Of a stretch of 64,000 nucleotides of DNA, positions 11,846-22,075 are shown one piece after another. The stretch's first letter is position 1. Each line of letters begins with the position of its first letter. Under the pieces are notes generated by a model. The model did no database searches and had not been told where the DNA came from. It worked only from the letters and a program-made list of their open reading frames with translations. Origin of the DNA: Coptis chinensis (taxonomy: Eukaryota > Streptophyta > Magnoliopsida > Ranunculales > Ranunculaceae); assembly GCA_015680905.1 (NCBI GenBank), contig CM027377.1, forward strand, positions 13,230,501 to 13,294,500, in the 5' to 3' direction. Both the position numbers and the translations under genes were made by a program.

Positions 11846-13102
11846 GACATAATGACCGGAACTTTGGTGTTTTTTATATTAAATACAATGTATTTTTTTT
11901 CTTGTCTAAAAATACATGGTATTTTCAACCTTTTACAATAGATACAATCTGTTAAATCCGATTGGACGGCATGTAAATTAGGGCTGTTAAAAAAGGGTAA
12001 CATGAGTTGCATACTCTTCTTATTTTCCTTAGATGACCAAAATACCCTTGAAAACAAATCAAATTGCCCAATGGCGTACTCTTCGAAAGATCTGTGCCGC
12101 TCAAATTTTCACTACTCAAAGACTCAATGACAATGAAAGAATTCGACTCACTAAGGTGAAAGATCTCATTGATCACATTAGAGACGAGTCCAAATCCAAG
12201 CACACAATTAATATCGGCCAAACTGTTTTCTTTACCATTCTTAACATGATATCAAACACTCTGTTCTCTATTGACTTGCTCCTTATGAATCAAAGTCAGG
12301 AGGAGAATTCAAGGAAATTGTATGGGGAGTTTTAGAAGAGATCGGAAGACCAAATTTTGCTGATTACTTCCCATTGCTAAGGCCCTTTGATCCCCAAGGC
12401 ATAAAGCGGCGTATGTCAGTATATTTTCGAAAATTAGAAAACTTTTTTATGCAATTATTGATCAGAGATTACAGTCCAAGAAGCAGGATGCCTCACGTGA
12501 CTTATTAGATATACTTCTCCACCATACAGAAGAAAATGGCTTCAAACTTGTTCCTCTTGATATCTGAGCCTTACTTAAGGTTTGAACATTTGATCTTTTA
12601 CTATCTACTAGTGTATATATGCTTAATTTATTCATCATTAATAGAAAAAAAATAAATAATGAAGGAGATATTTGGAAAGGCATTTTTTGATCAAGCAACT
12701 TTTCGAGTTCGACTCATCACATTCCCTTCGAAAGGCATTGCCGATCAAGATATTTAGTTTTTGCCTTCGACTGAAAAAGACTTTGTCATGCACCATTTTG
12801 TATAAATCACCGCACTGTTTCTCTGAGTAAGACTTAATTTTGCTAGAAATAATAAATATAATTTATTTTGTATAATAAATTTGATTTGCTTTCAAGGGTA
12901 TTTTGGTCATCCAAAGAAAATAAGAACTCACTTGACCCTTTTTTAACAGCTAATTTAGATGCCGTACAATCGGATTTAACAGATTGTATTATTGTAAAAA
13001 GTTGAAACTTGAAAGTATGATGTATTTTTAGGCAAGAAAAAAAATACATTATATTTAATGTAAAAAACACCAAAGTCCGTTGTATTTTTAGGTCATTATG
13101 TG
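11846..13102. mobile_element. Pack-MULE (Mutator-like) with captured P450 fragment
   Basis: Long inverted ends of about 200 bp (11846-12056 and 12890-13102), starting GACATAATGACC and ending GGTCATTATGTG. A perfect 9-bp target duplication TTAGTATTA lies at 11837-11845 and 13103-13111. Long inverted ends plus a 9-bp duplication are the Mutator signature. Between the ends there is no transposase; instead there is a piece of a cytochrome P450 gene, which makes this a Pack-MULE. The inner edges of the repeats share a motif around ACCAAAATACCCTTGAAA. Total length is 1257 bp. Confidence 0.92.
12055..12585 (+). pseudogene. Captured cytochrome P450 fragment, CYP76-like
   Basis: The plus strand reads QWRTLRKICAAQIFTTQRL, then INIGQTVFFTILNMISNTLF, then in another frame FKEIVWGVLEEIGRPNFADY and FPLLRPFDPQGIKRRM. 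These match the C-helix (W-R-x-L-R-K) through the F-G region of CYP76-type monooxygenases, which oxidise terpenoids and other small molecules at the ER. The piece lacks the N-terminal anchor, the oxygen-binding I-helix, the ExxR motif and the heme cysteine. It changes frame once near 12300 and has a stop where the family has lysine (LDI-stop-ALL). It cannot be a working enzyme. It may be transcribed from a promoter in the MULE end and could act on the parent P450 as RNA; this is inference. Confidence 0.85.
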
Positions 13103-13111
13103 TTAGTATTA

Positions 13112-13639
13112 CAACTCTGAAGTGAGGCTTACAGCTTACTACCGTTCGTCAATAAGATCATGTAAAATACATAGTCCATCACAACAGCAGTATCTAATAT
13201 ATGCATAATAAATCTGATCAAAGAAAAATTATGAAGAATCAGAATGCGAAATTGGTTTAGAACATTACCATCTCAATAAAAGACAACAGACTTTTTCTAT
13301 ATCTGATACATGATTAAATTGATTCCAAAAGTCAGCTCTGTCGGCCAAAGGGTCATCTGTTATCAAATTGCACTAACACGGGGTTGGATGCAAAGCTATG
13401 TCGTGGCCAACAATATTGTAGCACATTCCACTAGGCTGGTGAGTAATCAGTGAAGCAGTAAAGAATGTGGACAAAGACGTGGCGAAAGGGTTCACCAGAT
13501 AGTGAAAAACACAAGTAATCTGAATCGCTTGGATGAAGAATTGTGACAATGCCCATTGTTCCATCTCTCTAAAATTTTAGGAAAAGTGAAGAGGATATCT
13601 TGTTAAAATGCTGATACAGTTGAGGTAACAAACTAGCTG
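13112..13639. other. 3' flank of the GCR1 pseudogene
   Basis: No coding stretch recognised. It probably includes the old 3' UTR of the minus-strand GCR1 pseudogene that ends at 13640. Confidence 0.4.
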
Positions 13640-15466
13640 CTAGTGCTCATCTTGGACTAATTCACTTTCTTGCGGTTGGCCTCTAAGCTTTAGAGAAGCT
13701 GATAACCATCTACGTAGTCTTTCTGGACACCACCTGCTCAGAATACAGCAAACTAAATACTTCCGTAACACAGTAGGAGATAATAACAATGATGTGCACT
13801 ACAAGAAATTGGTTTTAAAGTGATAAGGAGCAGAGGCAGCCTATGGCAGTGAACAGGACTAAAAGAAAAAGACATGTATGAGCAGCATAGTAAAAAGGCT
13901 GAGTGAACCAATAGCCTACACTGCCTTTTCAGGATGTTCTACATCATAGAAGACCCAAATCTGATGATTACATCACCTCAAAACATATTTTAAAAAGTAA
14001 AGGAAAACAGAAGTTTGTTATCATAAAACAGATGTCAGATGGTATACTTGGGAAAACAGGATTACATATTGCCATCTGAGGTCTCAAAGGTGGTCTCTTC
14101 AGTGGTGAGAATGTATAGAGATGCCTACGACTATGAGAATAAGAAAAACTAATTACAAGTTTTTTGTTAACTTACAGATCCAGTTTTTCATGTATTGCCT
14201 GTCGCACTGAAGAGTTGAGACCATATGCAATTGAGTTGAAAAGACCCTGAATCAACATCAATGGCTCAGTATCTCTGACAAAACTTAGATAATTATAGCA
14301 CATGAAAATTGAAACAATTAGTCGATTAGTTCTTACACATTTCAACTCTTAATAAATTTTGGTATATCTGGAAAAGTCTGATACAATAGAGGCTTTGACA
14401 AAGCCTTTAACAAAGACTCGAACCAATGAAGAATTAAGAATAGGTGCAAAAGTTGAGCAAATGTCAAGCTGTTGTTTGAAAAACTAGAATACAGTCATTT
14501 TTTAACGTCTAGAGTACATAAGAAAGGCGGATAAGATAGGTTTTAGGCTTTTAGCCGAGTCCTGGGGAAGATTCTGAGATATCACTCTCTGGATACGCAG
14601 GTGGCACTGTGGCACTCTACAATACGTCACATATTACATGCTGAAGTATATAGCAAGGATATTATGTGGAAAGGTGAGAGAATGAAAAACACTGTCAATG
14701 TAGGGGAAATACTATGTTAGTAATATAATTACTGAAAATATATTCATGTTCCGATGATTTAAAGGACCTATAAAAAGGAAACTAACGGGGAAGGGGCTGT
14801 TTTCTAGTTCCTTGCTTACATATAAATTGATTTACAGAATCATATCTGATGAATCAATATCACAGTAAATGTCAGGTTCCCAATCTTCAAGAAGTTGAAC
14901 TTGAGAATCTTAAAAATAATTGAGGTTTTCATGCATACCATAAGTGCAGCCATTCAAACATCCAGAAATGAGAACCAAAAATTTTGTGGCCTGGTTCAAT
15001 GAAATCATGTATTCGATTGATTGTGCCAAATGCCCACGACCCTATAAGGATCAAAGGATAGTAACCCCATCTGGTTAAAGCCTATGAAAAAGAAGCCAAA
15101 ATCAGCATGAACCACAATCGAACATGCAAATCCATCACAGAAGATAATGAAAACTAGCATGAACACAAGTGTATATGGAATGATTATACCAAAGAACTCT
15201 ATTTAACGTGAATTGGTTATAACTGGAAAGGAAAAGCACTGTCACATCGAAGTTAGATGCAATTCTAGGCACATCCAAAACTATGTAACAATTGCATTGA
15301 GCAACAGTCTGAGGACAAGAATAACTTCCTTTACAGGAGGACAAGGATTTTGCTCTCTGGAAAACTTGCAAATTGTAAAATAGAGTGATAACAATAAGCC
15401 AACATAGCATACCTTCGTGTCTGCCCTTGTATCAGACGGATGCGACCGGTCTGACATGCCCAGTGC

Positions 15467-15725
15467 CATCTAAAGTAAACAAACATTGTGTCAGAGTATA
15501 TCTAGGATCAGCTTAAATACACATCAACAATTTATTATTTATTATTTTTACGCTTTCACGTTTTCATATTATAGTCAAGAATCAAACAAGAGTATATGAA
15601 TAGGCATATCCACGGTAACTAAGACATCTCAACTAGGCTTATCCAACTCATCCTTCGCCATCTAAAGTAAACAAACATTGTGTTGGAGTGTATCTAGAAT
15701 CAATTTAAATACACATCAACAATTA
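15467..15725 (-). repeat. Direct repeat duplicating a GCR1 splice acceptor
   Basis: About 67 bp at 15467-15533 (CATCTAAAGTAAACAAACAT and following) recurs at 15659-15725 with a few changes. It includes the exon 6 acceptor and the first codons (TTTAG then ATGGC on the minus strand), giving a decoy acceptor inside intron 5. Confidence 0.8.
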
Positions 15726-16651
15726 TCCAACTCATCCTTCGCAATCTTACCACTTTGCTCCCTTACAATGGCAAACATTAAATCATGTCCATTTATATTT
15801 TTTCTTAAACCAACTGGAACACATATACTTCCTATAGTAATTCTGGTGTAACCATAAACATACACAGGTTGCATTATTGATCATGCGTATCACTTGGAAA
15901 TATGTCAATCCGTTGAAAAGAATAGCACCCCACAGTGGAGCATAAAATGCTATGAAGTGAACAGCCTGCACACAACAAATATAGACTCGTGAGAACAAGA
16001 AGTACGCTACCCATGCCTGCTCAAATATACTACTAGAAAATGACCTCCCAGAAAAAGAAAAGTGTTCTTGATAAAGGTGGAAAAAAAAATTGTCTTAAAA
16101 CAGCATTCAAACAGATCATGGAAAGACAAACTTCCTACTTAATTAGTGTTTCCTATTTAATTCACAGCCACCAAATTGGAGTGTGATTCTGGATATGGAA
16201 TTTCTGATTTGTCGCCAAGATGTTGTACTATTTCAAAGTAAGTGTAGACAGGGTGTAAGGGATGTAAGCAGTAAGCAATTACAGACAACTCCATACATAC
16301 TTTTCCTGTGCGTCCTGTTTCTGACCAGCACCACACACCTACACGTCCAGGATCATTACCTATTGAACGCATGACAGTCACAAGTAAAGTTCCTGTTAAA
16401 ATTAACAGAGATGTTATGTAAGGGAGGTACTGCAAATGAGAGTTGTGCAAGTATAAAGAATAGTTTCACAATAAAGGGAAACTTCGGAGAATGAGAGAGA
16501 TCTATTCAGAGGGTAATGGAAAAACAGACTCAATATTAGCAACTGACACAAAATCTATGTTACATGGACACACCATATTTCAAAAATAATCCGTGTCGGA
16601 TACGTATCCCCGTGTCCGTGTCGGACACACATGGATACATATTGTATGTGA

Positions 16652-16938
16652 CTAGTATTTGCCCGTGCCGTATGGCACAGATACACGCGCCTTCAGCGCG
16701 AAGGCGAGGAGTGATGACGGCGGTAGGGATGAGGTAAGAGAGTGATGGAGCATCTCATTAGTTTGTTTGGAGAAGAAAACAAAAGAGGGGATCCTATGGG
16801 CCTGTTTGAGATTACTAAAACAGCATACCACCAGATAACCCCACATTCGTCCACGTCATAAGCCCAGAAAGTAGGGTTACATGCTTGCCGTAGGATGGAT
16901 GCCCTGCGGCCCCACACTTCCCTTTTTTGTTATATAGA
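16652..16938 (-). mobile_element. Small non-autonomous Helitron in a GCR1 intron
   Basis: On the minus strand it starts TCTATATAAC after an A and ends GGGCAAATACTAG before a T. Just before the end is a perfect hairpin GTGCC-ATAC-GGCAC. 5' TC, 3' CTAG, a terminal GC-rich hairpin and A/T insertion are the Helitron hallmarks. At 287 bp it has no coding capacity. It sits inside a GTGTCCGTGTCGGACACAC-type repeat that is common in plants. Confidence 0.75.
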
Positions 16939-17937
16939 TATACCTCAATTTTTTATATTTCGCCGTGTCAAACACTTTACATGGTCATACGAACACCCGC
17001 GTCCGTGTCAATGTAACTTAGCATAAAACAGATAAAGCAAATCTGACTCACCTCTAATCAAGAATTAATCAGAAAAAAAAAGTATATATAGCAAAAGCAA
17101 GTGTAGTTGGTGATGATAATAGATTAACGATAAGAAATACATATACCCCAAACATACAAGTGAAACAGTGGCTCCATATCTTCAACATCAGTTTTACGTC
17201 TAACGACAGTACGATGAAGAGTGAATGCAATTGTTGTAGTCCAAAGCAAAGAAGCCACACAAAAGAAATGTGCGCTATATCCCTAAGCATAGCAGAAGAT
17301 TCCCTGTGATGGATCCCTGCAACAGCAAAGAAAACGAGTACATGTCAAATGTATCAGAATGCAGCAATAAATAGGACGTTTACAAGAGCACCAACTAATC
17401 AAAACAACGCGATTGAACTACATTGACATTAAGACAGAAGGCTAAGATTAGGCACGAAGAAGCATACCCAATTATGTTGAAGAAACTACAAGGCATATCC
17501 TGCACGGAAAATAAATTTTATCACCAGAAAAGATAGATCACCAGTAAACAAGATAAGAGTATCAGAAACTTCATACATAAGCATTTAATATATAAATTTA
17601 ACTAAATATGAATTTATTTCATATTTCAAAATTAAAGCTAGGGTTAGAGAATAGTGAACTGCTAGTTCGTTCTCATTTCAAAATCTATACATAATTTATC
17701 ACACACATACTACAATAAACGTTTCACTTTTATTGGCAAAATTGAAAAGTGGAGAAACTTACAGAGAGAGCGAGAAAGAAAATGAGCTTGAATGAGAACT
17801 TTCTTGAGTTCTTTAAACAAAACATAGAACAAAACTATGAACGTTGAGCCAGCGAAGCTTAGTGTTGAAGCTCCTGTGTTCAGTGATGTTTAAATGTGGC
17901 GATCATTTGCCGTCAGATTTCCAATCATCCGCGACAT

Positions 17938-19455
17938 TTGCAGTAGCAGAAAATAAAGTGGAGCGGGGTTTGTTGTTCAAGTGCTTTCTTCATTGTTCAA
18001 GATAATAAATAGTGACCTACAAATCAAGTTTTGCTGTCATGAGATTGGATTAGAAAGTGAGCAAAAGAATACATAAACTGAAATAGTTATCTAAGTGAAT
18101 TTCAAAGTGTTTGCGATTATGGTACATACCTTTTATAATTTGTTTCGGTTTGGTAGTCATAGTGAGCATTGGGTAATTTGGGATGTGGGTAGCTCAATCC
18201 AAACTCTTGAAAGACAACCTCATTAGTAGACCCACACACAACATCTTTGTTTACCAACTATCCATAAGTCCAACAGTGCTCGAATATGATCCTTCGCAAA
18301 CAACAAATTCCTCAAAATGAACCTAAAACACCCAAACAGCTTATGAATGAGAAAACTGATAAACTGAATACCACAGCAAAGTAAAAGAGGAGACAAAGGT
18401 TACAAAATTGCTTAACGTCAAACTTAAGATACATCATCACATCAGAATATATGATATTAGACTAAGACATGTTATGACAACCCATTCAACTTTCAATATG
18501 TAATATAGATTAGCCATAGTGCCATGCATAGCAGCACCATTTCCGTAACCAAAATTTCTAAATGCTGGAAATTTGGTTATGATTAAGTAGCAAAGATTTG
18601 ATATCCACTAAATAGAAGAGAGATGTGAAGATCACAACTACAAAAGAGATTAAATGCATCAACTCCCCTTAAGGGAAAATTGTAGAGTATATAAATTTGA
18701 AATTTCTTATTTCCATACCTAATTAAGAATCCATACAACTTCATATTTTTTTGGTCAAGTTCATAGCTACTTATTATAGTGTGACAGTTTGAGATTTTGT
18801 TGGTAGACAATTGCATAGCAGGTATGACCATGAATGGACTGATGTATCCAAATCCACACCTTACTTTTTCACACAATCAATGGAGGCATGGTGTTAAATA
18901 AATCAACTCGATTAGTATAAGAGGGATCAATAGAAAAACATTGTTGGCAACCCCTTTGAATGGTGGCTGTTATATCCCCTATAAATTCTATGATCGCCTC
19001 TATGTTTAGATCAGAACATTCTAATTAGATTAAACAGAGTCATTCTATATATTGCTTACCAATTAATCATTATAGTGAAAAGGAGAACTTAGGAAAAGGC
19101 GCAAAACTGTCTACTTGTACACTGACTCAAAACTTGCAATCTTTCTTAAACTTGGCCTTGCGATTTAGTTATGTTTTGATTATAAGACCTCGCATTCTCT
19201 TGCTAGGAAACATAACGTCACTACTATCCAATCAAATTGTAAACCAATCACACATCTCATCAGAACGCCTAGTGTTCAAAAATAATGTACATTGTTGAAC
19301 TATTCTATGTCACAAATTTTTGTATGGGAGGTAGAATTTCAGGCATTTTGGATAAGCGGGAATTCTAGTAATCTTCTCTTATGCTAAAATGGTTTTACAA
19401 AATAAATTTCGATAAAACTAATGGTTTTGCAAGTTTGATAAAATAATATTCATAC
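17938..19455. other. Intergenic between GCR1 pseudogene and MIP1-like exon
   Basis: AT-rich; I find no coding stretch, repeat family or RNA gene that I can support. Confidence 0.4.
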
Positions 19456-19579
19456 CTGCAGGAAATAGAAGGGGGAAGACAAGGAAGAAAACCCAAGGGT
19501 GCCAGGTAAAATTGCTCTTTCAAAAGCTCTCTGAACACGTACTCTCTTTATGGTTAAGCTTTTTCTTTAGCTTATCAAC
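19456..19579 (-). pseudogene. Single exon of a MIP1-zipper / DUF547-like gene
   Basis: A 124-bp block with AG before it and GT after it on the minus strand. It reads VDKLKKKLNHKE in one frame and RVQRAFERAILPGTLGF in the next. This resembles the leucine-zipper segment of plant ternary-complex-factor MIP1/DUF547 proteins (L.KKL..E..VHRALERAF...LG.LP.LPPYLP). The frame change between the two halves, and the lack of any further exon nearby, mark it as a relic. Assignment is from memory of the family pattern. Confidence 0.5.
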
Positions 19580-19824
19580 CTGCAAAAAACCAGATTAATC
19601 AGTCAAAAAAAAAACATTTGGTTCAGTGGAAAAAATAAAACATTCGGTTGAGTACCTTCTTTATGGATCCAAGGTAATACATCTTCTAGCAAAACAATTT
19701 TCTTCTCTGTGCCTGAGCACCTTCTACATATATTTGGTTTCTCAGAATCCAGATATCTTCCCCCCGATTTCTTTATTCTACACTTTCTTCACTCAGTAAA
19801 ACAAATTCTGGGAATCGAGAAAAA

Positions 19825-19981
19825 TGATGAAAACAGTGATAGGTGAACTCGGAAGTTCAAATCTTCAACTTTGTTCCTCATCATCGCCCATTTCCCTTTC
19901 TTTTGCTGCTGCAGCAGCCATCAATTGACCAGTCTCGTGACTCGAAAGCAAAATCCGGCTGTCAAGAGGAACAACAAAGTT
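19825..19981 (+). other. Possible decayed first exon with transit-peptide-like sequence
   Basis: From ATG at 19825 the plus strand reads a Ser/Ala-rich N-terminus (GSSNLQLCSSSSPISLSFA, then five alanines). It ends at a possible donor (GTTTTG then GTGAGT at 19982), with a frame break in between. The composition recalls a plastid transit peptide, but I do not recognise the protein, and no later exon follows before the NLR/Cpn20 mosaic. Confidence 0.22.
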
Positions 19982-20052
19982 TTGGTGAGTCACACACTGC
20001 TTGTATATTACAACATGGGAGTTTGAAAATCTTAAAATCAATTACCTGTTGA

Positions 20053-20158
20053 AGTTGGTTGATGCATGACTGTTCTTTGCTTACTGGTCAACCGTTTATT
20101 CAGGGATGAAGTCTTCAAAATTAAGTTCGATCTTTGGAATGTGGGAATTGGTGGTCCA
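20053..20158 (-). pseudogene. Copy of the NLR gene 3' terminus
   Basis: The end of this segment is nearly identical to 24345-24398 (AGTTCGATCTTTGGAATGTG and following), which is the last codons and the stop region of the intact NLR gene. The copy is broken off where Cpn20 sequence begins at about 20159. Confidence 0.85.
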
Positions 20159-20566
20159 GCATATGTCAAAGACCACTTACAGTTCCAATGGAAGGCTTAT
20201 CCTTGCTAGCCTCAGTTAAGATCAAGCCACCAGCAGTTTTATTTGACTTAATCAGTCTCAAGTCATCTTCCTTCAATAAAATATGAGTTGATCGATAAAA
20301 CTCGAGTTCTGTCCCAGCATATTTGGAGTACACAATTTGCACTCCAGTCTAGACAACAAGGGAAAAAACAATATTAACAACAATACACAAACAAACGGTT
20401 CAGAGCATTGGAAAGGGCTATGAAATCACCTTTGACAGTAATTTCCAGCTTGTTCTTCCGGGGGAGTCTTACCCTCCCCAACAGCAACGAGCTCACCTCC
20501 TTGTGGTGAAGCAAAGTACCTCCTACAGTTTTCTCCTCGGCAGACTTGATCTTAACAAGGACTCCT
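20159..20566 (-). pseudogene. Cpn20 co-chaperonin pseudogene, copy 1
   Basis: Two exons and one intron of chloroplast co-chaperonin 20 remain. The first reads VLVKIKSAEEKTVGG, then a deleted and frame-shifted stretch, then KNKLEITVKG. The second reads TGVQIVYSKYAGTELEFY, HILLKEDD, then NKTAGGLILTEASKDKPSIG, ending at a GT donor. Cpn20 is a tandem double GroES-like subunit that caps the plastid Cpn60 barrel. The transit peptide, the link between the two GroES domains and the end of the second domain are missing. Introns are kept, so this is a genomic duplication and not a retrocopy. It is paralogous to 23425-23905. Confidence 0.85.
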
Positions 20567-20832
20567 ACAATAATTATTCGTTTAATTCGGCAAGAAATCA
20601 TTAATTCTCGAATTATTCGTGAATTATTTGTATTTTCACTATAAGTCTGCTGAGTATGCCGTCAAAATTTTCAGTATTTTTTTATTTTATTTTTAGCTTC
20701 GTATTATACTCGAATTACTTACGAACCCGAACTTTTGCCGTTTCCGTTTTTTTTAATCCCAATTGAAAAAACGAATTCTTATCAAAGCTCGAATTTTATT
20801 CGAATATTTTCCGTATCGAATTGCTAACTATG
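20567..20832. mobile_element. AT-rich MITE-like insert
   Basis: About 266 bp absent from the paralogous positions at 23.85 kb and 24.45 kb. It is rich in ATTCG/CGAAT motifs and ends TATCGAATTGCTAACTA, which recalls hAT-type MITEs that begin TAGTTAGCAATTCG. Its left end is not clear, and I could not confirm a target duplication. Confidence 0.4.
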
Positions 20833-20935
20833 GTTGAAGCATGGGGAGATGCTTCAAATCCTCTGGTGTGAAGTCAAGGAATTCACAATTATAAAATCCC
20901 AATGTTTGAATTGCTCTAAATCTCTAATAATCTAT
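20833..20935 (-). pseudogene. Second copy piece of the NLR 3' LRR region
   Basis: Nearly matches 24455-24545 of the intact NLR gene (GTTGAAGCATGGGGAGATGC and following), which encodes the last leucine-rich repeats. Together with 20053-20158 it is one duplicated NLR tail that has been split by the Cpn20 copy and the AT-rich insert. Confidence 0.85.
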
Positions 20936-22075
20936 AAGTCTAAACCGACCTGAAATTGCAGAAATTAAATTATAAATCAGTGATTAAAGGAACTCAAAAA
21001 ATCCAGGACAAATTTTCATTAAAATGGATTTTAATCAAGAATTGGGTATCAAACTGAATTGGATTGGTGAACCAGTCTGTGTGAACTCAATTGATTATTA
21101 AGATACACATCTATCCATACTTGAGGTAGATTTTCATGCTGATTGGGTCCTTCTCCTTTTCCAGGAATTTAATATGTATTTCCTAATATTCTTCCAACTT
21201 CTCCATCATCCCTTTTAGTAAAGACATATTCAAGCCAATTCTAAAAACAACTTTATCTCAAATAATCTGCTAGATAGCATAAAGTTTTCAATCCTTCCTG
21301 ACAAAGGTAGACAAAGAAAGAAAACAACTTCTCAAGGGAGTAAGAGATAGATAAAGTCATTATCTGCATCAAATATCTAATATCCCTGAGGTGTATAAAG
21401 CCAATTTCACTTTCAATTTTGGACATAGTAGTCTGTTTTGAAATATTTGCTTGTTTTCTATCTTTTCACTTCACAATCCACTATTCTTTGAAAAAACCAA
21501 ATCAAATCAGCAAGAACTTTAAACATCAAATCTAGTGTAAGTTTTATGGTGGTTACTACATGCATAAAAATCTCCACTTTAAGAGCTAATCAAACAGTTC
21601 ACATAAAATCAATCATCTAAATATCAACATGCAATAAGAATTCATGTTAAAACAAACATCAAAATATCCGAAAACAAACCGTTAAAAGAAACGTAACCGA
21701 GATTGACAACAAGAGATCTTGAACGAAAGAGAAGGTTGGGGAATTATTCTTCTCAACTCTTAGTCCTTGGGAGTAAACTTTAATTACAAACAAAACCAAC
21801 ATTTTGCTCTAAATCCGTAACCGGTGCCCAGTTGTTTGTTTTTGGTATAGTGCGGGTTAGGATGGTCCTACCCCCTAAAATGGGTAGGACGCTATCTCTA
21901 TTTTTCTGTCTAGCATTTCTCAAAAAAATGGGAAAATAATAAAAACATGTGAGGCTTGAGCCTCAAGGCGCTAAATAAAAGGCTTAAGCCTCAATGCGTT
22001 TTATTAAACCTTTTATACAGCAATGCCGTAGATATGAAGAAACTGTGCATCATTTAGTAGTAGACTAGTTAGAAC
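20936..22075. other. Intergenic
   Basis: No gene seen. Near 21850-21900 there is a pair of inverted GTAGGA/TCCTAC motifs (GGTCCTACCCCCTAAAATGG and GGGTAGGAC), without clear element borders. Confidence 0.4.

Larger units (their letters stand above)
13640..17937 (-). pseudogene. GCR1: GCR1-like seven-transmembrane receptor pseudogene
   Basis: Nine exons can be aligned by eye to Arabidopsis G-PROTEIN COUPLED RECEPTOR 1, all with GT-AG borders: 17763-17937, 17468-17499, 17147-17316, 16301-16392, 15864-15965, 15413-15469, 14939-15081, 14176-14246 and 13640-13733. Diagnostic pieces are HFFCVASLLWTTTIAFTLHR, AVHFIAFYAPLWGAILFNG, RWGYYPLILIGSWAFGTINR and GLFNSIAYGLNSSVRQAIHE. GCR1 is a plasma-membrane heptahelical protein tied to G-protein and hormone signalling. 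Here it is dead. Exon 1 has a stop after NDRHI and a 1-bp insertion after FKELKK. Exon 3 has TAG where CAG is expected (CYA-stop-GY). Exon 7 has a 1-bp loss after KIF and a TGA after FLDV. Splice sites and exon order are preserved, so it decayed in place and is not a processed copy. Confidence 0.93.

Noticed and set aside
13798-13812. CACTACAAGAAATTG resembles an EnSpm/CACTA terminus inside GCR1 intron 8
   Set aside because: No matching TTTCTTGTAGTG end or 3-bp target duplication found nearby; single 12-base matches occur by chance.
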